Of a DNA stretch of 64,000 nt, positions 26,004 to 33,450 are shown piece by piece. The DNA comes from Pseudomonas kielensis. Its GTDB lineage: Bacteria; Pseudomonadota; Gammaproteobacteria; Pseudomonadales; Pseudomonadaceae. Every line of letters begins with the position of its first letter. Within the stretch, counting starts at the first letter, position 1. Made by a program: the position numbers and the translations under genes. Location of the stretch: positions 1-64,000 of the forward strand of contig NZ_JACMYG010000029.1 of assembly GCF_014236655.1 (NCBI RefSeq), read 5' to 3'. The notes beneath the pieces are model-generated. The model saw only the letters and a list, made by a program, of their open reading frames with translations, was not told where the DNA came from and did not search any database.

Positions 26004-26486
26004 ATGAATAAACAGAACGTACACCAGTTGCTTCTGGAGAAGCTGGCGGTCGATTTCGACGTCGCCCAACGAGCGGCGCAAACCGCCTACGAAACCGCGA
26101 CCCACGAAGAAAACATCGCCGAGAACAAGTACGACACCCTGGGGCTCGAAGCCTCCTACCTGGCGGCGGGCCAGGCCAAGCGAGTCGAGGAAATTCGTCA
26201 GGCGCTGACGCTGTGCCAGAACATGCCCCTGGGTGCATATGACGCACAGCAGGGTATCCAGATCGGCAGCCTGCTGGGCCTGGAAGACGATCAGGGACGC
26301 CAGCAATGGCTGTTCCTGGCGCCGGATGCGGCGGGCTTGAAGGTCTATCTGGTGGGACAGTTGATTACCGTCATCACCCCGCGCTCGCCACTGGGCAGCA
26401 GCCTGCGGGGCAAGTTCGAGGGCGATGAGGTGGAGATCGTGGTGGCAGGCACTCGGCAACAGTTCACTGTCACCGAGGTCATCTGA
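26004..26486 (+). CDS. GreA/GreB C-terminal-domain-like protein
   Basis: 160 aa. The N-terminal half is helical, possibly a coiled coil (residues 5-70). The C-terminal part carries the FKBP-like Gre domain: SPLGSSLRGKFEGDEVEI resembles SPLARALIGKALDAEVRV of GreB in this same window. The N-terminal acidic tip of true Gre factors is not evident, so it may bind RNA polymerase without stimulating cleavage, as Rnk and Gfh factors do. It lies directly after the small membrane protein gene and is convergent with cysB. Confidence 0.8.
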   Translation: MNKQNVHQLLLEKLAVDFDVAQRAAQTAYETATHEENIAENKYDTLGLEASYLAAGQAKRVEEIRQALTLCQNMPLGAYDAQQGIQIGSLLGLEDDQGRQQWLFLAPDAAGLKVYLVGQLITVITPRSPLGSSLRGKFEGDEVEIVVAGTRQQFTVTEVI

Positions 26487-26491
26487 AGGAC

Positions 26492-27466
26492 TCAGTGAAC
26501 CGGTAGTTCAACGCCGTCAAACAGTTCTTCGAGTTCCTGCTTGTTGTGGCACTGGATGGCCTTGGCCATGACTTCACGGGTCAGGTGCGGAGCAAACTTC
26601 TCGATGAAGTCGCACATGAAGCCACGCAGGAAGGTACCGCGACGGAAACCGATCTTGGTCACGCTGGACTCGAACAGCTCGCTGGCATCGAGTACCACCA
26701 GGTCGTTATCCAGCTTGGTATCGACCGCCATCTTGGCCACGATCCCGACGCCCAGACCAAGGCGCACATAGGTCTTGATCACGTCGGCGTCAGCGGCGGT
26801 GAACACCACCTTAGGCGACAAGCCTCGGTGGCTGAAGGCTTCGTCCAGCTTCGAACGACCGGTGAAACCGAAGACGTAGGTCACGATCGGGTATTCGGCC
26901 AGGGCTTCGAGGGTCAGCTTCGGCAGCTTGGTCAGCGGGTGACCCTGGGGTACCACCACACACCGGTTCCAGCGGTAGCACGGCATCATCACCAGGTCAC
27001 CGAACAACTCCAGGGCCTCGGTGGCAATGGCGAAATCCACGGTGCCGTCGGCGGCCATTTCGGCGATCTGCATCGGCGAACCCTGGTGCATGTGCAGGGC
27101 AACATCGGGGTATTGCTTGATGAAATTGCTGATCACCGGCGGCAGCGCATAACGTGCCTGTGTGTGGGTGGTGGCGATCGACAGGGTGCCTTTCTTTTCG
27201 TTGGAGAACTCCTGGGCAATCTGCTTGATGCTCTCGACCTTGCGCAGGATTTCGCCGGCGGTGGTGATGATGCGCTCACCGGCTGGAGTGACGCGGGTCA
27301 GGTGCTTGCCGCTGCGTGCAAAAACCTCGACGCCCAACTCGTCTTCCAGCAGGCGGATCTGCTTGCTGATGCCCGGCTGCGAGGTGTACAGGCTTTGAGC
27401 CGTAGCCGAAACGTTGAGGTCGTGGTGCGCCACTTCCCAGATGTAGCGCAATTGTTGAAGCTTCAT
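26492..27466 (-). CDS. cysB: LysR-family cysteine regulon activator CysB
   Basis: 324 aa CysB, activator of sulfate assimilation genes, responding to N-acetylserine and sulfide/thiosulfate. The N-terminal HTH (MKLQQLRYIWEVAHH, then TSQPGISKQIRLLE) and the effector-domain stretches KGTLSIATTHTQARY and YPIVTYVFGFTGR are those of CysB. GAGGGA is 6 nt before the ATG. It ends 5 nt from the convergent Gre-like gene. Confidence 0.96.
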   Translation of the reverse strand: MKLQQLRYIWEVAHHDLNVSATAQSLYTSQPGISKQIRLLEDELGVEVFARSGKHLTRVTPAGERIITTAGEILRKVESIKQIAQEFSNEKKGTLSIATTHTQARYALPPVISNFIKQYPDVALHMHQGSPMQIAEMAADGTVDFAIATEALELFGDLVMMPCYRWNRCVVVPQGHPLTKLPKLTLEALAEYPIVTYVFGFTGRSKLDEAFSHRGLSPKVVFTAADADVIKTYVRLGLGVGIVAKMAVDTKLDNDLVVLDASELFESSVTKIGFRRGTFLRGFMCDFIEKFAPHLTREVMAKAIQCHNKQELEELFDGVELPVH

Positions 27467-27579
27467 ATGAATCCCTCAAAGCAGATAGACGCCACGGGCA
27501 TCAGCGACGGTATATAACTATATTAATGGCTTGAAGAATAAATCTAGAACTTTTTCATCAAAAGGCCAGCATTCTCGCC

Positions 27580-28080
27580 TCAAATATCCCCATGCCGCCG
27601 GCGCTTTGAGACGGGCACCAGGTAAACCGGCACTTGCGCCAACTGCAACACCCGTGCGGCGGTGCGCCCCAAGGGGGTTTCCCCACCGCTGCCGTGGCTG
27701 TGACTCCCTAGGATCAACAAATCCACCGAGAGTTTCTTGGCCTGTTCGAGAATCACCTGCGACGGATCGCCCTGGAACACCCGAACCGACTGAATGAGTT
27801 CCAGGTCCTGCTGACCTTCCCTCAATTCCTCGCGAAAACTGTCGAGCACCCGATGCTCGATGTTGGTCATTACCGTACTCAGGCCCTGGCTGTGAAACTC
27901 GTTCAGCGCCTGTTCGTCAAGATAGCTCTGCAACACCGATTCAGCGAACAGGCCCATCGGTTCAACCGCGTGCACCACATACAACTCGGCCTTGAATGTT
28001 CGGGCCAGTGCCAGTGCATGCTGCATCACAAAAGGAGCGTAAAGGCCGAGGTCAGTGGCATACAGCATCGAACCAATCAT
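27580..28080 (-). CDS. Universal stress protein
   Basis: 166 aa single-domain UspA protein. The ATP-binding signature G-2x-G-9x-G-(S/T) occurs as GSHSHGSGGETPLGRTA near 127-145 and the N-terminus starts with strand MLYATDLG. It probably binds ATP. The start has GAGGAGG 5 nt upstream. It is upstream of cysB on the same strand with a 113 bp gap. Confidence 0.93.
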   Translation of the reverse strand: MIGSMLYATDLGLYAPFVMQHALALARTFKAELYVVHAVEPMGLFAESVLQSYLDEQALNEFHSQGLSTVMTNIEHRVLDSFREELREGQQDLELIQSVRVFQGDPSQVILEQAKKLSVDLLILGSHSHGSGGETPLGRTAARVLQLAQVPVYLVPVSKRRRHGDI

Positions 28081-28174
28081 GTGACCTCCTCGAGTGCCAG
28101 AATGGCGGAGATTGCTTCAGCTTAGCAGTGCTGCGCGCAGTTCGACGTGCCGCCCAAGGTGCTGAACGGGTGGC

Positions 28175-29080
28175 CTAGACCTTCAGTTCGTTGCTGATGC
28201 CATGGGGCACGTGCCCGGTGGCCACGACCTCGCGAGCCAGTTCGCAGTGGCCGGCCTGGTCGTCGAAAAACACATCGGCGGCGAAGGCCTCGAGAAATGC
28301 CGACTTGGTCAGGCCGCCGAGAAACAGTGATTCGTCGAGGCGGATATCCCACTCGCGCAGCGTGCGAATCACCCGCTCATGGGCGGGCGCCGAACGTGCC
28401 GTGACCAGGGCGGTGCGGATCGGGCACTGGTCTTCGGGGAACTCGCGCTGCAAGGCATTGAGTGCCGCCAGGAAGCCCTTGAACGGACCTCCGCGCAGCG
28501 GCTCACGCGCGGCTTGCCGCTCGCTGGCCTGGAACGCTTCAAGACCGCCGGCCTGGTAGACCCGCTCCGACTCATCGGAAAACAGCACCGCATCGCCATC
28601 GAAGGCGATGCGCAATTCTTCGCTGGCCGCACGGCTGGCGCCTCCCGACAGAATGGTCGCGGCGGCGAAGCCGGCGTCCAGAGCACTGCGCACGTCTTCA
28701 GCGTGAGTGGAGAGAAACAGGTCGCAGCCAAATGCCTTGAGGTACGGATAGGGACTGCGGCCACCGACAAACGCTGCCCGGGAAATTGCCAGGCCGTAAT
28801 GGTGGATCGAGTTGAATACGCGCAACCCGGTATCGGCACTGTTGCGCGACACCAGCACCACTTCGACCCGAGCCTTGCCCAGGTGCGCATTGAGGTTCAA
28901 CAGTTTCTGCACCAGGGGGAAAGCATCGCCCGGCTCGAGGGTCTCGTCTTCGTGTTCGATCTGGTACTGCCGGTACGCCTCGACGCCACTGGCCAGGTAC
29001 ACCTTGTGGCTGTCGCTGAGGTCGAACAGCGCTCGCGAGGAAATCGCCAGGACCAGTTTGTCGTCGATGCCTTTTGCCAT
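28175..29080 (-). CDS. 5'-nucleotidase (cytosolic cN-I type)
   Basis: 301 aa protein of the 5'-nucleotidase PF06189 family, HAD-superfamily enzymes that dephosphorylate nucleoside monophosphates. Visible blocks are LVLAISSRALFDL at the N-terminus (motif I variant), VVLVSRNSADTG near 75, FDGDAVLFSDESE near 158 and VFFDDQAGHC near 278. Motif I lacks the usual DxDxT, as in eukaryotic cN-I relatives, where the nucleophile sits elsewhere. GGGGGGA precedes the ATG. Substrate unknown. Confidence 0.85.
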   Translation of the reverse strand: MAKGIDDKLVLAISSRALFDLSDSHKVYLASGVEAYRQYQIEHEDETLEPGDAFPLVQKLLNLNAHLGKARVEVVLVSRNSADTGLRVFNSIHHYGLAISRAAFVGGRSPYPYLKAFGCDLFLSTHAEDVRSALDAGFAAATILSGGASRAASEELRIAFDGDAVLFSDESERVYQAGGLEAFQASERQAAREPLRGGPFKGFLAALNALQREFPEDQCPIRTALVTARSAPAHERVIRTLREWDIRLDESLFLGGLTKSAFLEAFAADVFFDDQAGHCELAREVVATGHVPHGISNELKV

Positions 29081-29101
29081 GTGTCCCCCCGGACTGAAAC
29101 T

Positions 29102-30064
29102 TCAGCGGTTACGCCCATCAATAAAGCACAGGGCCTGATACAGAGCTTCGATCTTGGGCATCGGGCAACCCGCTGCCCGGGCCGAAGCCAAGGGCCGGGC
29201 GTAGATCGCAGCCAACTCCAGCGGCCGCTGCTGCAGGAAATCGTGGTACATGCTCGGCCAATAGTCGGGCATTTTTTCAGTGACTTTGAACAGATGTTCG
29301 GCATAACCCGGTGGCATGCTGTGCCCACAGGCCAGTGCGCCCTGCACCACTTCCGCCATCAGCGCCTGGATCAGCTCGCGGCTGTGCTGATCGGCCATCA
29401 AGGGGCTGGTACTCGCCCCGAGCAGCACCGACAAACCGTTGTAAGGAACATTCCAGACCAGTTTTTGCCAACGCGCCTGCTGAAGATTGGCCATGGCCTG
29501 GGAATCGAGACCAGCGGTACGAAACAGCCCTGCGCCCTGTTCGACGATCTGCTGGCGCGCGGGTGCATCGGCCATCACCGGGCCACTGTGATAACCCACA
29601 TGCACGGCGCCTAGCGCCTGGTGTTCGATGATGCCTGGGCCGGCGCGGTGCACACAGATGAAACACAGGCCACCCAGCAGGTGCAGCGAGTCGGGTAACA
29701 GCTCACGCAAGCCGTCCTCGACGTCCAGGCCGTTCTGCAGCAGCAGGACCTTGGCGCCCGCCGCCGCAGCCTGGATGATCGCCGGCGCCAGCTCGCTGTT
29801 GCTGGTGGTCTTGGCGCCCACCAGCAGCCAGTCGCAAGGTGGCATGTCCTCAGCCCTGCTGTAGGCCTGGACCGGGTTCAAGGTCAGGGCGCCGAACGGC
29901 GCACTGTGCAGTTGCAGGCCACGCTCGGCCACCGCGCAAAATTCGCTGCGCAATAGAAAGTGCACGTCGAATCCGGCCCGCGCCAACATCACACCGTAAA
30001 ATCCACCAATTGCCCCGGTGCCGATAATGCCGATTCTCGGCGGTTGTTCTGCTGTTGCGGTCAT
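29102..30064 (-). CDS. Ketopantoate reductase-like protein (PanE/ApbA family)
   Basis: 320 aa. N-terminal Rossmann fold with GTGAIGGFYG near 13; the C-terminal helical domain carries NVPYNGLSVLLG and the conserved Lys in ARWQKLVWN near 195, and the late SMYHDFLQQRPLE block. The family reduces 2-dehydropantoate to pantoate with NADPH, but many genomes hold several paralogues with other substrates, and no coenzyme A genes are adjacent. It starts with an ATGA overlap to the thioredoxin-like gene upstream. Confidence 0.87.
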   Translation of the reverse strand: MTATAEQPPRIGIIGTGAIGGFYGVMLARAGFDVHFLLRSEFCAVAERGLQLHSAPFGALTLNPVQAYSRAEDMPPCDWLLVGAKTTSNSELAPAIIQAAAAGAKVLLLQNGLDVEDGLRELLPDSLHLLGGLCFICVHRAGPGIIEHQALGAVHVGYHSGPVMADAPARQQIVEQGAGLFRTAGLDSQAMANLQQARWQKLVWNVPYNGLSVLLGASTSPLMADQHSRELIQALMAEVVQGALACGHSMPPGYAEHLFKVTEKMPDYWPSMYHDFLQQRPLELAAIYARPLASARAAGCPMPKIEALYQALCFIDGRNR

Positions 30065-30447
30065 GGCAACTCCTCTGGTTCCCGACTCAGCGCCAGCCCC
30101 ACCGCCGCGTTCAGTTCAGTGCGGGTGAGGCGCGCCTGGACTGCGCCAAAAAACTCACCGTCGCGCACCACAAACAGCGCCGGTAAATGAAAGACCTGAT
30201 AACGCGCCACTGCGCCCCCGTTGTTGCCGGCATCGATCCAGCACAGCCGATCGACCGCGAGGCCGAGGGCGGGTAACTGGACTCGCGCCCAGCGGCAACT
30301 GGAGCAGCCAACGCCGGTGAAAATCACCAGCGAGACACCACTCATCGCCAACAGCCGTTGGTCGGCGTCAAAATCGGTCAGCTCGCATTCGACCACTATA
30401 CTGGGGGAAACACTGTCGAATGACCGACACTTGGAGTCCGCGTTCAT
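30061..30447 (-). CDS. Thioredoxin-fold protein
   Basis: Up to 128 aa with a thioredoxin fold. The redox motif is GCSSCRWA (CxxC); the cis-proline segment is YQVFHLPALFVVRDG. It lacks the WCGPC form of true thioredoxins. The start is uncertain: ATG 30447 overlaps the divergent PilZ start codon (shared CATG) and has only a distant GAGGA; GTGs at 30411 and 30396 are alternatives that keep the whole fold. It overlaps the PanE-like gene by 4 nt. Confidence 0.78.
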   Translation of the reverse strand: MNADSKCRSFDSVSPSIVVECELTDFDADQRLLAMSGVSLVIFTGVGCSSCRWARVQLPALGLAVDRLCWIDAGNNGGAVARYQVFHLPALFVVRDGEFFGAVQARLTRTELNAAVGLALSREPEELP

Positions 30448-30889
30448 GGGGCGTTTTATTCCTCATCCTGACGATGTGCCCGTCGAGTTAACGTTGCGCA
30501 AGCACCAGTGTATTTCTCGGCAAGAGCTGCACACTATCAGTCTCGGCGGCGTGGCTTGCAATTATCACCGCGCCTGGCGCAAGGGAACGGCACTGGAAGT
30601 GCGCATGCCGACCCTGAGCGAACATGTCTGCTACTTGGGCTATGTGGCCTGGTGCCTGCGGCGCAAGCGCGGTTACCTGGTGGGCATCGCCTTCATCGAC
30701 GAACAGACCCTGTTCAAGGCACGAATGGGCGAGCAGGTCTGCCAGATCGAGCGTTATTGCCGCCAGCAGGAGCAGCAGCGCGAACCACAAGGCGTCCAGG
30801 CGCTGGCCCTGCAATGGGTCGATCAACATGCCACCGAGTACTCCCACGAGACCGTTCGCCAGGCTTTTGCCACGCCGGCACTGGATTAA
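30446..30889 (+). CDS. PilZ-domain-like protein
   Basis: 147 aa PilZ-like protein. The first strand region reads VELTLRKHQCISRQEL followed by HTISLGGVAC; canonical c-di-GMP binders have RxxxR then (D/N)xSxxG, and here a threonine takes the D/N place and the Arg spacing is off, so ligand binding is doubtful. The C-terminus is helical and Gln-rich (RYCRQQEQQRE). ATG 30446 has GGAG 9 nt upstream. It is divergent from the thioredoxin-like gene with overlapping start codons. Confidence 0.83.
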   Translation: MGRFIPHPDDVPVELTLRKHQCISRQELHTISLGGVACNYHRAWRKGTALEVRMPTLSEHVCYLGYVAWCLRRKRGYLVGIAFIDEQTLFKARMGEQVCQIERYCRQQEQQREPQGVQALALQWVDQHATEYSHETVRQAFATPALD

Positions 30890-31021
30890 ACCCGCGCCTG
30901 CCCATTGTCGAGCCACCGCCTAACGCGCTAAGGTTCGGCTCCCCGCTGCGCTTAAATCATGCTGTGCTCCGCCGCGCGGGGATCGCTGGCGGCCGGCACC
31001 CGTGACCTGACGAGTAACACG

Positions 31022-32098
31022 ATGGCTGATTTACCGATCAATGACCTAAACGTCGCCTCCAACGAGACGCTGATCACCCCTGACCAGCTCAAGCGTGATA
31101 TCCCCCTGAGCGATGCTGCCCTGCAGACCGTGACCAAGGGCCGCGAAGTGATTCGCAATATCCTGGATGGCACCGACCACCGCCTGTTCGTCGTAATCGG
31201 GCCCTGCTCGATCCACGACCTCAAGGCCGCACACGAATACGCCGAGCGCCTCAAGGTCCTCGCGGCAGAAGTGTCCGACACCCTGTATCTGGTCATGCGG
31301 GTCTATTTCGAGAAGCCACGTACCACCGTCGGCTGGAAAGGCCTGATCAACGACCCGTACCTGGACGACTCCTTCAAGATCCAGGATGGCCTGCACATTG
31401 GTCGTCAATTGCTGCTGGACCTGGCCGAGATGGGCCTGCCGACGGCGACCGAAGCCCTTGATCCGATCTCCCCGCAGTACCTGCAGGACCTGATCAGCTG
31501 GTCGGCAATCGGCGCGCGCACCACCGAATCCCAGACCCACCGGGAAATGGCCTCCGGCCTGTCCTCGGCGGTCGGCTTCAAGAATGGCACCGACGGCGGC
31601 CTGACCGTTGCCATCAATGCCCTGCAGTCGGTTTCCAGCCCACACCGTTTCCTGGGGATCAACCAGGAAGGTGGCGTATCGATCGTCACCACCAAGGGCA
31701 ATGCCTACGGTCACGTGGTCCTGCGCGGCGGCAATGGCAAGCCGAACTACGATTCGGTCAGTGTGGCGCTGTGCGAGCAGGCGCTGAACAAGGCCAAAAT
31801 CAAACCGAACATCATGGTCGACTGCAGCCACGCCAACTCCAACAAGGACCCGGCCCTGCAACCGCTGGTGATGGAGAACGTGGCCAACCAGATCCTGGAA
31901 GGCAACCAATCGATCATCGGCCTGATGGTCGAAAGCCACTTGAACTGGGGCTGCCAGGCAATTCCCAAGGACCTGGCCGAGCTGCAATACGGCGTGTCGA
32001 TCACCGATGCCTGCATTGACTGGGCTGCGACCGAAACCACCTTGCGCAGCATGCATGCCAAGCTCAAGGATGTGCTGCCTAAACGTCAGCGCACCTGA
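31022..32098 (+). CDS. Class I DAHP synthase (AroF/G/H type)
   Basis: 358 aa class I 3-deoxy-7-phosphoheptulonate synthase. Motifs: FVVIGPCSIHD near 56, the KPRTTVGWKGL block near 97, GARTTESQTHRE and MVDCSHANSNKD with the metal and substrate ligands. The class I enzymes are feedback inhibited by Tyr, Phe or Trp. I cannot tell which from the sequence. ATG 31022 gives the normal length. A bidirectional terminator follows. Confidence 0.94.
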   Translation: MADLPINDLNVASNETLITPDQLKRDIPLSDAALQTVTKGREVIRNILDGTDHRLFVVIGPCSIHDLKAAHEYAERLKVLAAEVSDTLYLVMRVYFEKPRTTVGWKGLINDPYLDDSFKIQDGLHIGRQLLLDLAEMGLPTATEALDPISPQYLQDLISWSAIGARTTESQTHREMASGLSSAVGFKNGTDGGLTVAINALQSVSSPHRFLGINQEGGVSIVTTKGNAYGHVVLRGGNGKPNYDSVSVALCEQALNKAKIKPNIMVDCSHANSNKDPALQPLVMENVANQILEGNQSIIGLMVESHLNWGCQAIPKDLAELQYGVSITDACIDWAATETTLRSMHAKLKDVLPKRQRT

Positions 32099-32116
32099 CC
32101 TGCATTCAGCGCACAC

Positions 32117-32145
32117 AAAAACGCCGGGCTTAGCCCGGCGTTTTT
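32117..32145. terminator. Bidirectional terminator between DAHP synthase and GNAT gene
   Basis: ACGCCGGGC / GCCCGGCGT stem with a 3-nt loop, flanked by an A-run and a T-run; serves the two convergent genes. Confidence 0.88.
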
Positions 32146-32159
32146 ATGGGTAACCCTGA

Positions 32160-32441
32160 TCAGAGCTTGGCGGCATGCCGCTGATGACGCTCCATGTAGC
32201 GCTCCACGTAGGAGCACGAGGGGATGACGGTGTAACCCATCTGCTCCGCGTACTCGAGCGCCTGCTCGGTCAACGCGGCGGCAATACCACGGCCCCGCAG
32301 CGCGTTGGGTACGAACGTGCGATAGATATCCAGGGTCTGCTTACCCAGGTCCATATAGGTCAGGTAGGCACGATGACCGTCCACATTGGTCTCGAACTGA
32401 TGACCAGCCTGGTCATGGTGGATGGACAACGCCTCGCTCAT
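32160..32441 (-). CDS. Small GNAT N-acetyltransferase (YidJ-like, COG2388)
   Basis: 93 aa minimal acetyltransferase. The acetyl-CoA pyrophosphate loop is visible as VPNALRGRGIAAALTEQAL near 50, preceded by the AYLTYMDL strand and followed by VIPSCSYVERYMERH, a C-terminal signature of this small group (C and Y used for acetyl transfer). Substrate unknown. I prefer ATG 32441 over GTG 32444 because GAGGAG sits 5 nt before it. Confidence 0.88.
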   Translation of the reverse strand: MSEALSIHHDQAGHQFETNVDGHRAYLTYMDLGKQTLDIYRTFVPNALRGRGIAAALTEQALEYAEQMGYTVIPSCSYVERYMERHQRHAAKL

Positions 32442-32926
32442 CACTACTCCTCGCGGGTCTTTGACTGACCCCTACCTTACCGATGTTTTTCCGGCGAAGG
32501 AACCTCTACGCCACCCCGTGCCTGTCTGACACCGAGAAAAACCCGTCCGGATCCCACGCAGCCTGGCACGTATCAAATAGTAGGCACCAAAGGCATAAAT
32601 GCTCAAGGCACGCTCATCACGATGTCGCGGGCGCGGGTTCAGCACGGGTCACGTCGAGGCGGTTCGACCGACGCTCTTGAGCGGCCGATCACCTGAACAT
32701 TGCCGGATATTGAGACTTAAGACGTGCGCCAGTAGTTAAAGTCACCGCTAACATGCAAATGTGACGTGAAACGACGCACAATTCCTCAACGTAAGTGTAG
32801 ACGAATCAATAAAGAAGGACTTTAGGCCGACACTGCGAAACAGCCACCAAGGTGCCCCTGGCTTTCAAGCAGCTCGTTCAGGACGGGCTTCGCGGCTGCA
32901 CACTTTTTATACAGCGCGATTAAAAG
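32442..32926. other. Gene-free stretch upstream of oprI
   Basis: About 485 bases with no convincing coding frame. A 65-codon frame at 32483-32680 is Ser/Arg/His-rich with no ribosome site and is rejected. I see no tRNA and no intrinsic terminator that would mark a small RNA, though the stretch is long for this gene-dense window. Confidence 0.5.
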
Positions 32927-32955
32927 TTGCTCGAAAAAGAATCAGCGCCTACAAT
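32927..32955 (+). promoter_or_regulatory. Sigma-70 promoter of oprI
   Basis: TTGCTC (32927-32932), 17 bp, TACAAT (32950-32955), followed by a T-run. The predicted start near 32962 gives a leader of about 115 nt. The leader contains TTACTT/AAGTAA and GGCTGT/ACAGCC (33017-33045) inverted repeats. Confidence 0.7.
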
Positions 32956-33076
32956 TTTTTTTGCTTCTTGCTCTACGTCAGTTTACTTACTAAAAGTAAT
33001 GGGTAGTATGTACGCCGGCTGTTTCCTCACTCTGGGGTGACAGCCAATTAATAGAAAGTCCTTGAAGGGGAACACG

Positions 33077-33328
33077 ATGAACAACGTTCTGAAATTCTCT
33101 GCTCTGGCTCTGGCCGCAGTTCTGGCTACCGGTTGCAGCAGCGTATCGAAAGAAACCGAAGCACGTCTGACTGCTACTGAAGACGCAGCAGCTCGCTCCC
33201 AAGCTCGTGCAGACGAAGCTTACCGTAAAGCTGATGAAGCTCTGGCTGCTGCTCAAAAAGCACAACAGACTGCTGACGAAGCTAACGAGCGTGCTCTGCG
33301 CATGCTGGAAAAAGCTAGCCGCAAGTAA
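33077..33328 (+). CDS. oprI: Major outer-membrane lipoprotein OprI (Lpp homologue)
   Basis: 83 aa. A lipoprotein signal peptide ends in the lipobox LATGC (Cys near 20), then SSVS and a heptad-repeat coiled coil (Ala/Leu positions, residues 25-78) ending in a lysine. Like Braun's lipoprotein, OprI trimers link outer membrane and peptidoglycan through the C-terminal lysine. Codon use differs from the neighbours: GCT, CGT and CTG dominate, as in very highly expressed genes. GAAGGGG lies 5-7 nt before the ATG. It has a strong promoter and terminator of its own. Confidence 0.97.
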   Translation: MNNVLKFSALALAAVLATGCSSVSKETEARLTATEDAAARSQARADEAYRKADEALAAAQKAQQTADEANERALRMLEKASRK

Positions 33329-33349
33329 TAGTCCTTCGGGATTGTTATC

Positions 33350-33380
33350 AAGCCGACCCATTTTTTGGGTCGGCTTTTTT
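33350..33380 (+). terminator. Intrinsic terminator of oprI
   Basis: AAGCCGACCC / GGGTCGGCTT stem, loop ATTTTTT, followed by T-run. Confidence 0.9.
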
Positions 33381-33404
33381 ATTGCCCGCAGTTTCTGCCG
33401 GCCA

Positions 33405-33437
33405 TAAAAAACCCGCCGGGGCTGACGTCCCGGCGGG
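33405..33437 (-). terminator. Intrinsic terminator of the L,D-transpeptidase gene
   Basis: CCCGCCGGG / CCCGGCGGG stem with an 8-nt loop; on the minus strand it runs into a T-run (plus-strand A's at 33405-33411). Confidence 0.8.
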
Positions 33438-33450
33438 TCTTGTATAGCGC

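Noticed and set aside
32483..32680. 65-codon frame in the gap before oprI
   Set aside because: Low-complexity Ser/Arg/His content, no ribosome site, no similarity recognised.
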